DNA of 64,000 nucleotides, from NCBI GenBank assembly GCA_017537245.1, contig JAFYLD010000029.1:1-64000 (forward strand). The letters run 5' to 3'. Positions 52,667 through 61,681 of the stretch are shown one piece after another. The translations under genes were made by a program, and so were the position numbers. The notes under the pieces are model-generated. The model searched no databases, was not told where the DNA came from, and worked only from the letters and a program-made list of their open reading frames with translations. Within the stretch, counting starts at the first letter, position 1; each line of letters starts with the position of its first letter. This DNA is from Clostridia bacterium. GTDB lineage: Bacteria > Bacillota > Clostridia > Oscillospirales > Acutalibacteraceae.

Positions 52667-53413
52667 TTATTCGCTATATTTATCTTTTAGTCCTTTAAGT
52701 ATAGACTGCGCTTGTTCATAATAGATATCGATGTTATCATCATCTGCTATTAGCGCGCTTTTATCAATTGTGCGGCATGAAATTTGTAATCCTTCAGGCA
52801 TGGTAAAGAGATTGTCGGCATCTTTACAAAAATCGTAAAAATCATCTTGAAATGCGACTGGCTCACCCTCTAGGAAAGAATAGTCGTCTGTGCGTTTCAT
52901 AAGTTCTTTATAAGATGATGCATCGGTAACATATAGCAATGCGCTTGCATCATCGAGAATAAGGGTGTTTAAATTATACGTAGTAGTGAATTTGTGTTCG
53001 GTATTGCCTTGCGATTCTTCGATAGTACAATTAACGACGTTAATACTTACTTTGCCGTCATTGTTTACATCTTTACAGTATGGCTCTAGGTATTCTCCTA
53101 TTTTTTCACAGTTAACGTCACCGGTAATTCTGTGGGTGTAAACAACAACTGTAACGTCGTACTCGGGTTTGGTAGCGCATTGTACACAAAGAAAAGCAAT
53201 TAGCGCAATAATGATGGTAATAATTATTATTGCAAGTCTATCATGATACCAAATGTTTTTAATTTTTTCGCCAAATGTTTTTGGCGCTTCATATACTTCA
53301 CTAGGCTTTGGGCCTGCGTCTAGTTCGCCATTTTGCATTTTTTTAAGTCGCAAGAATTCTTGTTGTGCGAATCTGCGTTGGCGCAGGGTATCGCTCTCTT
53401 TTTTCTTTGCCAT
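52667..53413 (-). CDS. Hypothetical single-pass membrane protein
   Basis: The 248-residue protein has a long basic/charged cytoplasmic N-terminus (about residues 1-58), one membrane helix (about 62-80) and an outside domain of about 165 residues with an acidic DVNNDGKVSINVV stretch that resembles a calcium loop. No family was recognised. It is monocistronic with its own promoter and terminator, and converges on the redox operon. Confidence 0.75.
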   Translation of the reverse strand: MAKKKESDTLRQRRFAQQEFLRLKKMQNGELDAGPKPSEVYEAPKTFGEKIKNIWYHDRLAIIIITIIIALIAFLCVQCATKPEYDVTVVVYTHRITGDVNCEKIGEYLEPYCKDVNNDGKVSINVVNCTIEESQGNTEHKFTTTYNLNTLILDDASALLYVTDASSYKELMKRTDDYSFLEGEPVAFQDDFYDFCKDADNLFTMPEGLQISCRTIDKSALIADDDNIDIYYEQAQSILKGLKDKYSE

Positions 53414-53445
53414 AAAATCATCCTTTCATAGCGTATATTAAATAT

Positions 53446-53474
53446 ATTTTACAATAAAAGCTATAATATTGCAA
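53446..53474 (-). promoter_or_regulatory. Sigma-A promoter of the 52667-53413 gene
   Basis: On the minus strand TTGCAA (53474-53469) and TAAAAT (53451-53446) have 17-base spacing. Confidence 0.6.
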
Positions 53475-53527
53475 TAATAGTTTTGTGAAATATATTTGAA
53501 TTTTTAATGTTTATATTGGCAAAAGAG

Positions 53528-53556
53528 TTGTTATATCTTGTTGAAAATGTTATAAT
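53528..53556 (+). promoter_or_regulatory. Sigma-A promoter of the P-loop kinase gene
   Basis: TTGTTA at 53528-53533 and TATAAT at 53551-53556 have 17-base spacing; the ATG lies 27 bases later. Confidence 0.65.
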
Positions 53557-53583
53557 ATTTAAAAATATAAAATTGGTGATAAA

Positions 53584-54093
53584 ATGATTTATTTAATTAC
53601 AGGCGCTTCGCATACGGGCAAGACCGCATTAGCGCAAAGACTGCTCGAAAAATATAATTACCCATATTTATCGATAGATCATTTAAAAATGGGACTTATT
53701 CGTAGCGATAATACTAATTTAACACCGCTATCTAGCGATGGAGAGCTTACCAATTATCTTTGGCCAATTGTTAAAGAAATGGTAAAAACCGCTATTGAAA
53801 ACAAGCAAAATCTAATTGTTGAGGGGTGCTATATACCTCTAGATTGGCAAAAGGATTTTGAAAAAGAATATTTAGAAAATATAAAAATTTATTGCCTTGT
53901 TATGAGTGAAAAATATATAAAAAACAATTTTGATGACATTAAGAAATATGCTAATGTTATTGAAAATCGTTTATATGACGATTGTGATATTGACGAGTTG
54001 ATACAAGATAATGCTCAAAGGCTAATACTATGTCAAAAATTTGGTGTTGATTATATATTTATTGACGATGAATATAAGATGCAAGAAATTTGA
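53584..54093 (+). CDS. P-loop nucleoside kinase-like protein
   Basis: The 169-residue protein has Walker A GASHTGKTALA near residue 7, a YLSIDHLKMGL segment that usually places the acceptor-binding Asp, and NLIVEGCYIP near 80 as the second strand. This is the adenylate-kinase-like or 2-phosphoglycerate-kinase-like fold, with substrate unknown. GGTGAT precedes the ATG. The NUDIX gene begins 15 bases later, so the two are likely co-transcribed. Confidence 0.75.
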   Translation: MIYLITGASHTGKTALAQRLLEKYNYPYLSIDHLKMGLIRSDNTNLTPLSSDGELTNYLWPIVKEMVKTAIENKQNLIVEGCYIPLDWQKDFEKEYLENIKIYCLVMSEKYIKNNFDDIKKYANVIENRLYDDCDIDELIQDNAQRLILCQKFGVDYIFIDDEYKMQEI

Positions 54094-54108
54094 AGCGGAG
54101 ATACAGGT

Positions 54109-54648
54109 ATGAACGATAATCTATCTGAAATAGAATTGTATTTGCAAGATACTGAGTGGCCGTTTGAATATAGCGATCACGATAGACCAATCGCGCGAGC
54201 AATAGTGGTTGATGATGAGGGCTATTTTTATTTTGTACGCGCAGTACGAGACGATGATTTTGGGAAATGCACAACAATTGAAACTGCCGGCGGCGGTGTT
54301 GAATGTGGTGAAGATTTACTTGTCGCAGTAAAGAGAGAAGTAAATGAAGAACTAGGAGCAAACGTATCTGTGCTGTGTAAAATTGGTGTGGTATATGATT
54401 ATTATAATCTCATTCGCCGACGTAATATAAATAATTATTATTTGTGCAAAATAATTTCCTTTGGTGACAAAAATTTAACTAAACAAGAAATAGAAGACTT
54501 TCATTTATCGACGTTAAAACTTTCGTATCAAGAGTCGATAAATGAGTATGAAAAATGTTCTAATACACGACTTGGAAAACTTGTTGCCAACAGAGAAATT
54601 CCAATATTACAAAGGGCAAAAGAATTATTATGCGTTGTGAATAAGTGA
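54109..54648 (+). CDS. NUDIX hydrolase
   Basis: The 179-residue protein contains a complete Nudix box, GGGVECGEDLLVAVKREVNE followed by ELGA (about residues 63-86), with the Glu residues that bind Mg2+. It hydrolyses a nucleoside diphosphate linked to another group; the substrate cannot be predicted. GGAGATACAGGT precedes the ATG. It follows the P-loop kinase gene, hinting at a small nucleotide-salvage or housecleaning pair. Confidence 0.88.
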   Translation: MNDNLSEIELYLQDTEWPFEYSDHDRPIARAIVVDDEGYFYFVRAVRDDDFGKCTTIETAGGGVECGEDLLVAVKREVNEELGANVSVLCKIGVVYDYYNLIRRRNINNYYLCKIISFGDKNLTKQEIEDFHLSTLKLSYQESINEYEKCSNTRLGKLVANREIPILQRAKELLCVVNK

Positions 54649-54656
54649 TAAAAAAT

Positions 54657-54687
54657 AAAAAGGGTGGCTAATTTAGCCACCCTTTTT
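54657..54687. terminator. Bidirectional terminator
   Basis: Arms 54657-54670 and 54674-54687 pair with a GGGTGGCTA core around a 3-base loop. Confidence 0.9.
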
Positions 54688-54706
54688 ATTTTATGATATA
54701 ATGAAA

Positions 54707-54738
54707 AAGCAGTTATGACCTTTAGGTCATAACTGCTT
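54707..54738 (-). terminator. Terminator of tRNA-Pro
   Basis: A perfect 15-base inverted repeat (54707-54721 with 54724-54738) directly follows the tRNA 3' end on the minus strand and is followed there by five T residues. Confidence 0.85.
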
Positions 54739-54739
54739 A

Positions 54740-54815
54740 TGGTCGAGGTGACAGGGCTCGAACCTGCGGCATCTAGTTCCCAAAACTAGTGCGCTACCAA
54801 CTGCGCCACACCTCG
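54740..54815 (-). tRNA. tRNA-Pro (anticodon UGG)
   Basis: The minus strand folds into a complete 76-base cloverleaf: acceptor CGAGGTG with CACCTCG, D arm GCGC/GCGC, anticodon stem CTAGT/ACTAG with loop TTTGGGA (anticodon TGG), variable loop ATGCC, T arm with TTCGAGC, discriminator A and an encoded CCA. It reads CCA and, by wobble, other proline codons. Confidence 0.97.
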
Positions 54816-54898
54816 AAAAGTTGGTTTACCAACCGAGAACTAATTATATATCATTTGTTTTAAAATGTCAATAAAAATTTTTGATTTTTTTTAATAAT

Positions 54899-55384
54899 TT
54901 ATATTTTTTCTAAATATTTTTCTATTTGTGGGCGAGAATTGAAAATAATTATGTTTTTGTCGCTGTATTTTTTAAGCAATTCATATATGCGTGGCAGTTC
55001 TTTGTGCGGAAAATCTATAATCCAATTTTTAAATTCCTTGTCTATTTCTTGCTCTATCCACGGCATATCGTCGCGAGGTTTACCAATTCGATTGCTTATA
55101 CCCGCTAAACACTCTTCAACAGGCAAGTCTAACAAAAATACAGTGTCACATTCTATTAGTCTAGTTTCTAGCGTTCTGCTATAATTTCCGTCAATAATCC
55201 ACTTGTCTTGATTTAAGACGTCAGATAGTCTTTGATCAAAAACATCACGACTAACGTGTGTTTTGTCATTGTTCCAAAATAGCATGTCAAGGTGATAAAG
55301 TGGTAAACCCGTTTTTACTTGCAATACTTTTGAAAAAGTGCTTTTGCCACCGCCTGGGCAACCAATAATGATAACTTTATTCAT
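54899..55384 (-). CDS. Adenylate-kinase-like P-loop protein (FlaR/topology-modulation type)
   Basis: The roughly 161-residue protein starts with MNKVIIIGCPGGGKSTFS (Walker A), then LPLYHLDMLFWN, DQDKW-type WIIDGNYSRTLETRL and VFLLDLPVEECLAGISNRIGKPR, the pattern of small kinases annotated as DNA topology modulation protein FlaR. The reaction is unknown. I prefer ATG 55384, which gives the usual N-terminus; ATG 55399 would overlap the preceding gene by seven bases. Confidence 0.85.
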   Translation of the reverse strand: MNKVIIIGCPGGGKSTFSKVLQVKTGLPLYHLDMLFWNNDKTHVSRDVFDQRLSDVLNQDKWIIDGNYSRTLETRLIECDTVFLLDLPVEECLAGISNRIGKPRDDMPWIEQEIDKEFKNWIIDFPHKELPRIYELLKKYSDKNIIIFNSRPQIEKYLEKI

Positions 55385-55392
55385 AATTACTT

Positions 55393-56058
55393 CTACCATA
55401 TAAAAGGAATAATTCTATATCTTACTTTTTGTTTATATTCTTTGTAGCCATTAAGTTGTTCGGTTAGTAATTTTTCTTCGTTTACAATTCGTACGCCAAT
55501 AATGATGGGATAGCCTAGAAAAATAATAAATGAATACCACGAACCTAAGATAATAGGAATACTTAAAAACATTATAATTGTTGCGGCATACATAGGATGG
55601 CGAACAATGCCGTAAAGACCGGTATCTATAACCGTCTGGTTTTCTTGCACCTCAATAGTGCGAGAAAGATATGCGTTTTCTCGCATGACCTCAGCATATA
55701 GCACGTATGATGCTAAAAATAAAGCTATAGCGGTTATTTTGATAGCAGATGTCATATTTGACCATCCACAACGAAAATCAAGTCCTGCAACGATGAAACT
55801 GCCTAAAAAGGCAAGAGCAGAAAAGGCAACAACGCCTTTTTGTGTGTTTTCTTGTTCCTTACCGTCAAGACGCTTTTTTAGTAGCTCGGGTGATTTTGCT
55901 AAAAGAACTATCCCAAGAATAAATATTGGAACAAATAATACGCCCATAAAAATCCAACCGTCTATGTAGTTAAATGTGCCTGCAGGCAAAAAGATTAGCG
56001 CGGCTACAAGCACGATACCACAAATAAATTTTGTTAGCGCGTTTAATAATAATTTCAT
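55393..56058 (-). CDS. Isoprenylcysteine carboxyl methyltransferase-family membrane protein
   Basis: The 221-residue protein has about five to six membrane helices and the C-terminal signature of the ICMT/PEMT-like family: GIVRHPMYAATIIMF near residue 147 and RIVNEEKLLTEQLNGYKEY near 185, which bind SAM. Bacterial members methylate lipids or unknown acceptors. It is part of a three-gene minus-strand run with the DUF-type membrane protein upstream and the FlaR-like gene downstream. Confidence 0.85.
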   Translation of the reverse strand: MKLLLNALTKFICGIVLVAALIFLPAGTFNYIDGWIFMGVLFVPIFILGIVLLAKSPELLKKRLDGKEQENTQKGVVAFSALAFLGSFIVAGLDFRCGWSNMTSAIKITAIALFLASYVLYAEVMRENAYLSRTIEVQENQTVIDTGLYGIVRHPMYAATIIMFLSIPIILGSWYSFIIFLGYPIIIGVRIVNEEKLLTEQLNGYKEYKQKVRYRIIPFIW

Positions 56059-56059
56059 A

Positions 56060-56389
56060 TTAAAAAATTCCTTTGTTATATTTAATCATTGCATAAAAAG
56101 TGATGCTTATACCAACCACAAGACCAATTATTAAAAACACAGTGCCAATTATAGTGTAGATATCTTTTTCTAAAATTAACGAACATAAGGTAAGCACGCC
56201 CATAATAATTATGGAAATACCAATAATTATTGTTCCAACGCCAACAAGCCTGCCAAAAGGCAAAACATCTTGTGGTTTAACGCGACTTCGATGATAGGAG
56301 TGTAGGGTGGTGATATTACCCTTATAATTGATAATACCAAGTATAATAATTACAATACCAATAACAATTGGTAGAATTGCTGCTGCCAT
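56060..56389 (-). CDS. Hypothetical three-helix membrane protein
   Basis: The 109-residue protein has membrane segments at about residues 2-20, 47-70 and 78-100. A soluble loop with TTLHSYHRSRVKP and VLPFGRLVGVGT lies between the first two. It is similar in plan to DUF3784-like proteins but not a clear match. It precedes the methyltransferase gene by one base, so the two are coupled. Start ATG 56389 has AAGGAG upstream on the minus strand. Confidence 0.65.
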   Translation of the reverse strand: MAAAILPIVIGIVIIILGIINYKGNITTLHSYHRSRVKPQDVLPFGRLVGVGTIIIGISIIIMGVLTLCSLILEKDIYTIIGTVFLIIGLVVGISITFYAMIKYNKGIF

Positions 56390-56504
56390 AATCTTACTCC
56401 TTGTAATTTTTTTATAATTATATCACATGTTTTATAAAAAGTCATTATGGTCTTTATTTTTTTGTGAGTTTGTGATATGATACGTAAGAAAGGTTGTGTA
56501 AATA

Positions 56505-56948
56505 ATGAAGAATAGTGAAAAAGCGGTAAAACTATTTACCGATGGTTATAATTGCGCGCAGGCGGTGTTTGGTGCGTTTGCTGATGATATAGGTTTTGAT
56601 AAGGCTACCGCGCTTAAAATCGCAGCGCCGTTTGGTGGCGGTTTTGGTCGCCAACGCGAGGTTTGCGGCGCAGTAAGCGGTATGCTTATGGCATTTGGTT
56701 ATTTGTACGGCTATGAAACTCCTGAAACAGGGGATATAAAGATGGAACATTACGAGCAAACACGCGCATTGTGCGGCGCTTTTAAAGAGCAAAACGGTTC
56801 TATCCTTTGCCGAGATATACTTAAAACTGCCGAGGTTGGTGGCGCGCCATCACCACGCACACCAGAGTATTACCAAGAACGTCCATGCGACCGCTGCGTT
56901 CGTACCGCTAGCGAGATATTGGAAGAGTTTATTAAAAATCATAAATAA
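56505..56948 (+). CDS. C_GCAxxG_C_C family redox protein
   Basis: The 147-residue protein has the family's Cys pattern: YNCAQAVFGAF near residue 16, CGAVSGMLMAFG near 51 (the C-GCAxxG block) and later Cys residues in ALCGAF, ILCRD and RPCDRCVR. Members are predicted redox-active proteins in anaerobes with unknown partners. AAAGG is upstream of the ATG, and a strong terminator follows, so it is a single-gene unit. Confidence 0.88.
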   Translation: MKNSEKAVKLFTDGYNCAQAVFGAFADDIGFDKATALKIAAPFGGGFGRQREVCGAVSGMLMAFGYLYGYETPETGDIKMEHYEQTRALCGAFKEQNGSILCRDILKTAEVGGAPSPRTPEYYQERPCDRCVRTASEILEEFIKNHK

Positions 56949-56966
56949 AAATGTTTTTGTGATAGC

Positions 56967-57001
56967 AAAACGGATGTGTAGATTTTCTACACATCCGTTT
57001 A
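56967..57001. terminator. Terminator after the C_GCAxxG_C_C gene
   Basis: Arms 56968-56982 and 56986-57000 pair over 15 positions around TTT. Confidence 0.85.
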
Positions 57002-57078
57002 ATGTTGGGTTAAAAAAATTTAACAGTTAATTGCAGCTTGTGGTGCTATCAGCAAAAGAGGGAGATTGTTTTAGTAGA

Positions 57079-57606
57079 TTATATTTCTGCTTGTTCTAAC
57101 TGTTCAAAAAAATCAGTGCTAAATTTTAATTCACCCAATTTGTAGGGGAATATTCTTAAAGACCAGTTATCAAATTCGACAACAAAAAATTTTTTATATT
57201 TTTTGGCGGAGAGTATTTTGTGACCAACAAAATACTCTTTCTCTTCCCAAAAACTTTTATCAAAATGCACATAAAATCTTTCATCATTTCTATGTATAGA
57301 AAGAGTTTTGTGTTCATCGCCCCAAATCTCATTATCGATCCAAAAACTTTCTGCAAAAAGTTGGTCGTTACAATATTTTATGAAATATTTTTTGTCGTTG
57401 ATTTTTACTCCGTTTGCAGAAAGTAAAATTATACGTTTTTCGGTTTCTAAAGCGATGCTAAATCCTACCGTCACATATAGAGCCATAGTGTACATACAAT
57501 CCAAATAAAAAGTGGCTCCTTCATTCATACAATGTCTATCTTTTCCTATGTGAAATGCTATGATTTTTTCGTTTTCAAAATTTATTATTTGTTTGTTGTC
57601 TGGCAT
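57079..57606 (-). CDS. Hypothetical cytosolic protein
   Basis: The 175-residue protein is rich in Lys, Phe and Tyr, with no signal peptide or membrane segment, and looks beta-rich (repeated F-V-x-F and W-x-L-R-I strands). No family was recognised. ATG 57606 is chosen since GGAGGAG lies just upstream; an earlier in-frame ATG at 57624 sits before that site. It has a near-consensus promoter and no neighbours in an operon. Confidence 0.7.
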   Translation of the reverse strand: MPDNKQIINFENEKIIAFHIGKDRHCMNEGATFYLDCMYTMALYVTVGFSIALETEKRIILLSANGVKINDKKYFIKYCNDQLFAESFWIDNEIWGDEHKTLSIHRNDERFYVHFDKSFWEEKEYFVGHKILSAKKYKKFFVVEFDNWSLRIFPYKLGELKFSTDFFEQLEQAEI

Positions 57607-57638
57607 TTGACTCCTCCAAAACATTTTTTTATAGTCAA

Positions 57639-57667
57639 ATTATATTGAACTATATTTTAAAAGTCAA
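57639..57667 (-). promoter_or_regulatory. Sigma-A promoter of the 57079-57606 gene
   Basis: On the minus strand TTGACT (57667-57662) and TATAAT (57644-57639) have 17-base spacing. Confidence 0.75.
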
Positions 57668-57696
57668 CTAAAAACGAGAGAAAATTTTATATAGAA

Positions 57697-57762
57697 AATC
57701 CGCCCTAGTTTCCCTGGTCGGATTGTTTTGCTTTATAGCGGGCGATTCGTGAATCGCCCCTA
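57697..57762. repeat. Probable interspersed palindromic repeat
   Basis: GGGCGATTC and GAATCGCCC form a near-perfect hairpin at 57740-57759, preceded by another pair, AATCCG (57697-57702) with CGGATT (57719-57724). I recall GGGCGATTCGTGAATCGCCC-type hairpins as repeated intergenic elements in Clostridia genomes. It lies between the end of metH and the start of the neighbouring gene and could stop transcription, though it lacks a T-run. Confidence 0.5.
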
Positions 57763-57806
57763 CGAAATCTAATTATTTGCTTTCTTTGAGCATCTTGTGT
57801 TGCAAC

Positions 57807-60200
57807 TTAACGGGCAATTATTTCTTCTGCATATCTTACTGCTTCCATGGCGTCCTTAGCATACTTGTCAGCGCCAATTTTATCGGCGTATTCTTGTGTT
57901 AGCACCGCGCCGCCTACAATTGTTTTGCAATGAGGAGCTTTTTCTTTAATTAGGTCAATAGTTTCCTGCATAGCGGGTACAGTAGTTGTCATAAGCGCGC
58001 TAAGACAAACGATGTTTGCCTTATGCTTAATGGCGTTTTGCGCGATTGTATCGGCAGTAACGTCCTTGCCTAAATCAATTACGTTAAAACCGTAGTTCTG
58101 TAACAAGAGCTTTACGATATTTTTGCCAATATCGTGTATATCGCCGTGAACAGTAGCGATGATTATAGTAGCTTTATCAGACTTGGAATTATCGGTAGTA
58201 ACGCTTGATTTAATAACCTCAAACGCGCTTTTTGCCGCTTCTGCGCTCATAAGCAACTGTGGTAGATAAACTGTCTTGTTTTCGAAGCCGATGCCTACGG
58301 TATTGAGCGCGGGAATAATATCACCGTTTACAATATCAAGCGGTTTTGTATTAGCAAGTAATTGCTTTGTTAGTTCGGCAGCCTTGTCTTTAAAGCCTTT
58401 TATAATGGCGTGTTGCAAATCGCTGGAACAGTTAAGCTCGGCTTTTACGGGTGTTGTCGCTTGTACAGTAGTAGCAAAATCATCGGCGTGCGCAATATAA
58501 TTAGCGCAGTTTTCATCAAGGTTATTTAGCGCGTTAAACGTGTAATAGGTCTTCATCATTTCGGCAGAATAAGGATTCATTATTGCTGCAGAAAGTCCGT
58601 TAGATAATGCCATTGCAAAGAAGGTGCTATTTACTGCGTCGCGATTTGGAAGACCAAACGATACGTTTGATACACCAAGAGAGGTGTGACAACCAAGTTG
58701 GGTTTTAATTGTGTGTAGCGCGTCAAGTGTTGCTCGCGCTGCTGACGAGTCGGCACTTATTGTCATAGCAAGCGTATCAAATACAATATCTTTTTTATCT
58801 ATGCCATATTCACTTGCAGTAGCAAGTATATTTTTAGCAATAACAACTCGTTCATTTGCGGTTGTTGGTATTCCGTTTTCGTCAAGGGTTAGAGCTACAA
58901 CAACGCCGCCGTACTTTTTAACGAGAGGGAATATTGCTTCCATACTTTCTTTTTTACCGTTTACGGAGTTAATCATGGCCTTACCATTATAACGGCGTAA
59001 TGCAGTTTCCATAGCAGTAATATCTGCGGTGTCAATTTGTAAAGGTAGGTCGATTATTGCCTGCAACTCGCAAACAGCTGATTTTAACATAGCGGTTTCG
59101 TCAATATCGGGCAGTCCTACGTTTACGTCAAGAATATGCACGCCTTTTTCTTGTTGGTTAACGCCTTCGGTTAATATATAGTCTATATCGTTTTCGATAA
59201 GCGCTTGTTTAAATCGTTTTTTACCGGTAGGATTAATTCTTTCACCAATAAGAATTGGGGATTTGTCAAATTTTACCGCGTGAGTGTATGACGAAACAAC
59301 GGTTAAATTCTTATCGCATAACGCTACGGGTGAAAAAGATTTTGTTTTTTCGGTGAGTGCTTTGATATAGTTTGGTGTTGTACCACAACAACCGCCTGCA
59401 ACACGAACGCCTAGTTTAATAATGTCGGCAAGTTCATCGGCAAATTCATCAATAGTAATATCAAAAACAGTTTTACCGTCAACTGATTTTGGTAAACCTG
59501 CGTTTGGTTTTAAAATGACTGGAATTGATGCGTTTTTAAGAAGTTCTTCTGCTACAACACGCAATTGCTTTGGACCTAGCGAACAGTTAGCGCCAATAGC
59601 GTCAGCACCCATACCTTCTAGGAGGGCTACCATAGCCGCAGGAGTAGCGCCCGTCATTAATTTGCCGTCTGCGCCATAGGCATTAGATACAATAACGGGT
59701 AGGTCGCAGTTTTCTTTTACAGCAAGTAATGCGGCTTTAGTTTCATAACTATCGTTCATTGTTTCGATAATTACGAGGTCAACGCCATACTTAACGCCAA
59801 GTTTAACCGTTTTGGCAAAAACTGATACTGCGTCTTCAAAATCGAGATCGCCAAGAGGTTTAAGCAGTTTACCTGTTGGACCGATGTCAAGCGCTACAAA
59901 TTTTTCTTGCGATCCGTCACTTTTAGTTGTGGCATTTTTTGCGTTAAAAACAGCAGACATTATGATGTCTTCAAGTTGTTTGTCATCAAATTTTAGGCTG
60001 TTTGCGCCAAACGTATTTGTGCAAACAACGTTACTGCCCGCGTTAAAATAATCGGTATGAATTTTTGTAATAACGTCTGGATGGGTAATGTTCCAAAGTT
60101 CTGGTAGTTCACCGGGTTTTAGACCATTTGCTTGTAGTAGCGTACCCATACCGCCGTCAAGATAAACAACGTTCTCTTGTAAATATTTCTTAAAGTTCAT
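57807..60200 (-). CDS. metH: Cobalamin-dependent methionine synthase, without activation domain
   Basis: The 797-residue enzyme moves a methyl group from methyltetrahydrofolate to homocysteine via cobalamin. Domains in order: homocysteine-binding (about 1-285, zinc Cys in GANCSLGP and GGCCGTTP), pterin-binding (about 310-570, with LIGERINPTGKK), cobalamin cap (about 590-670) and B12-binding (about 680-797, GDIHDIGKNIV supplying the cobalt-ligating His). The SAM-dependent reactivation domain of E. coli MetH is missing and is encoded by the gene just upstream. Last gene of the cysK-metF operon. Confidence 0.96.
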   Translation of the reverse strand: MNFKKYLQENVVYLDGGMGTLLQANGLKPGELPELWNITHPDVITKIHTDYFNAGSNVVCTNTFGANSLKFDDKQLEDIIMSAVFNAKNATTKSDGSQEKFVALDIGPTGKLLKPLGDLDFEDAVSVFAKTVKLGVKYGVDLVIIETMNDSYETKAALLAVKENCDLPVIVSNAYGADGKLMTGATPAAMVALLEGMGADAIGANCSLGPKQLRVVAEELLKNASIPVILKPNAGLPKSVDGKTVFDITIDEFADELADIIKLGVRVAGGCCGTTPNYIKALTEKTKSFSPVALCDKNLTVVSSYTHAVKFDKSPILIGERINPTGKKRFKQALIENDIDYILTEGVNQQEKGVHILDVNVGLPDIDETAMLKSAVCELQAIIDLPLQIDTADITAMETALRRYNGKAMINSVNGKKESMEAIFPLVKKYGGVVVALTLDENGIPTTANERVVIAKNILATASEYGIDKKDIVFDTLAMTISADSSAARATLDALHTIKTQLGCHTSLGVSNVSFGLPNRDAVNSTFFAMALSNGLSAAIMNPYSAEMMKTYYTFNALNNLDENCANYIAHADDFATTVQATTPVKAELNCSSDLQHAIIKGFKDKAAELTKQLLANTKPLDIVNGDIIPALNTVGIGFENKTVYLPQLLMSAEAAKSAFEVIKSSVTTDNSKSDKATIIIATVHGDIHDIGKNIVKLLLQNYGFNVIDLGKDVTADTIAQNAIKHKANIVCLSALMTTTVPAMQETIDLIKEKAPHCKTIVGGAVLTQEYADKIGADKYAKDAMEAVRYAEEIIAR

Positions 60201-60201
60201 T

Positions 60202-60792
60202 TTATACCTCTTGTATGCCTATAAACGCCGTTACTGATTTACTGGGTGACATTAGCATACTATCGTTTAGTGTTAATCCAATGTTTTTTGGAAGGTTTAA
60301 TAGCGTGAAAATAGAGTTTTGTGTGTCTAGTGGTAAATCACCATATCCCGCGCTAAAACGTGGTTTAAGTGTGATTTTGAGTGATTTTTTGATATCTTCA
60401 CAAAAAGTATCGCATAGAGCCTCTATTCGCTCGGCACCAAGCGCTTGTAGTATTAAAGCTTTGGCAGGGGAAATGCGAGAATATTTGGCGATAAGTCGGT
60501 CAAGTGTTATACCAACGGTAGCGCCCATAACAATAACTTTATTGCAATCTTTTAAATTTGTTGCAAGGTTTTGCGATTTTACTTGAAATATATCAAAATC
60601 ACAAATATCTTTATTAGTTTTTGACGATAATTCGCAATAACAAACCTTGTATGTAAGAGCATTGCTAATTTCCTTGATGCATTCTTCTAAAAGTTTGAGG
60701 GTGTTATCGTCGTTACCGCCGCCCGCATATCGCAAAACTTCTTTTTTGTTAATTGGTGGAGCAGGGTAGGTTTTGATTATAATATTATTCAT
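60202..60792 (-). CDS. Stand-alone methionine synthase activation domain
   Basis: The 196-residue protein resembles the C-terminal activation region of MetH: LRYAGG near residue 20, VIVMGATVGITLDRLI near 88, ALILQALGAERIEALCD, and RFSAGYGDLPLDTQ near 142. In full-length MetH this part binds SAM and flavodoxin to reduce inactive cob(II)alamin. It overlaps metF by four bases (ATGA) and ends one base before metH, so it is made together with its partner. Confidence 0.88.
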   Translation of the reverse strand: MNNIIIKTYPAPPINKKEVLRYAGGGNDDNTLKLLEECIKEISNALTYKVCYCELSSKTNKDICDFDIFQVKSQNLATNLKDCNKVIVMGATVGITLDRLIAKYSRISPAKALILQALGAERIEALCDTFCEDIKKSLKITLKPRFSAGYGDLPLDTQNSIFTLLNLPKNIGLTLNDSMLMSPSKSVTAFIGIQEV

Positions 60793-61664
60793 TTTATTAT
60801 TTCTGATAAATTGTCTTGTATTTTTGCTGCTACTTGTGGCTTGTTCATTGAATATACGTGAACGTTTTTAATACCGTTTGCATAAAGGTCGATAATCTGG
60901 TCAGTAGCATAAGCAATACCGGCTTGTTGCATTGCAAGTGGGTTATTGCCAAATTTGTCTACAAGACTTTTAAAACGTTGTGGCATAAACGAGCCAGAAA
61001 GTTTTATAGAGCGTTCTACTTGATTTGCGTTTGTAATTGGCATAATGCCTGGAATTACGGGTACTGTTATACCTGCTTCTCTAATTTTATATAGAAAATT
61101 GTAAAGTAAGTTGTTATCAAAAAACATTTGTGTAGTAAGAAAATCTACGCCTGCGTCAACCTTTTCTTTAAGACGTTTAATATCGTCTTTTTGAGTCGAA
61201 CTTTCGGGATGAATTTCGGGATAACATGCAGCGCCAATACAAAAATCGTTATCGGCTGACTTTAATTCATTTATCAAATCTATAGCATATTTATAATCCC
61301 AACTTGTACGATCAGAGTCTTTTAAACTGTCGGGAATATCACCGCGCAGCGCCATAACGTTTTCAATACCGGCAGTTTTAATCTCTTGTATTTTTTGCTT
61401 TACAGTATCTTTGGTAGAAGAAACGCAAGTAAGGTGTGCTAGAGTAGGCACACCGTAAATGGATTTTATATTTTTTGCAATATCAAGTGTATATTTGCTT
61501 GTGCCACCGCCTGCGCCATAAGTTACACTCATGAACGCCGGATGAAGTTTTGCAATTTCTTCGGTAGCGGATTTAACACTTTCAAATGCAGTTTCGCTCT
61601 TAGGAGGAAAAACTTCAAACGAAAGTGATAATTTATCTTGGTTTAATAAATCTATAATTTTCAT
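60789..61664 (-). CDS. metF: Methylenetetrahydrofolate reductase
   Basis: The 291-residue TIM-barrel enzyme reduces methylene-THF to methyl-THF, the methyl donor for MetH. LSFEVFPPKSE near residue 14 holds the catalytic Glu, SVTYGAGGGTS and LAHLTCVS follow, GDIPDSL near 108, and DFLTTQMFFDN near 174. The FAD-binding pattern is intact. Its place between cysK and the MetH genes forms a coherent methionine-synthesis operon. Confidence 0.95.
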   Translation of the reverse strand: MKIIDLLNQDKLSLSFEVFPPKSETAFESVKSATEEIAKLHPAFMSVTYGAGGGTSKYTLDIAKNIKSIYGVPTLAHLTCVSSTKDTVKQKIQEIKTAGIENVMALRGDIPDSLKDSDRTSWDYKYAIDLINELKSADNDFCIGAACYPEIHPESSTQKDDIKRLKEKVDAGVDFLTTQMFFDNNLLYNFLYKIREAGITVPVIPGIMPITNANQVERSIKLSGSFMPQRFKSLVDKFGNNPLAMQQAGIAYATDQIIDLYANGIKNVHVYSMNKPQVAAKIQDNLSEIIK

Positions 61665-61681
61665 GATAAGAAAATCCTTTT

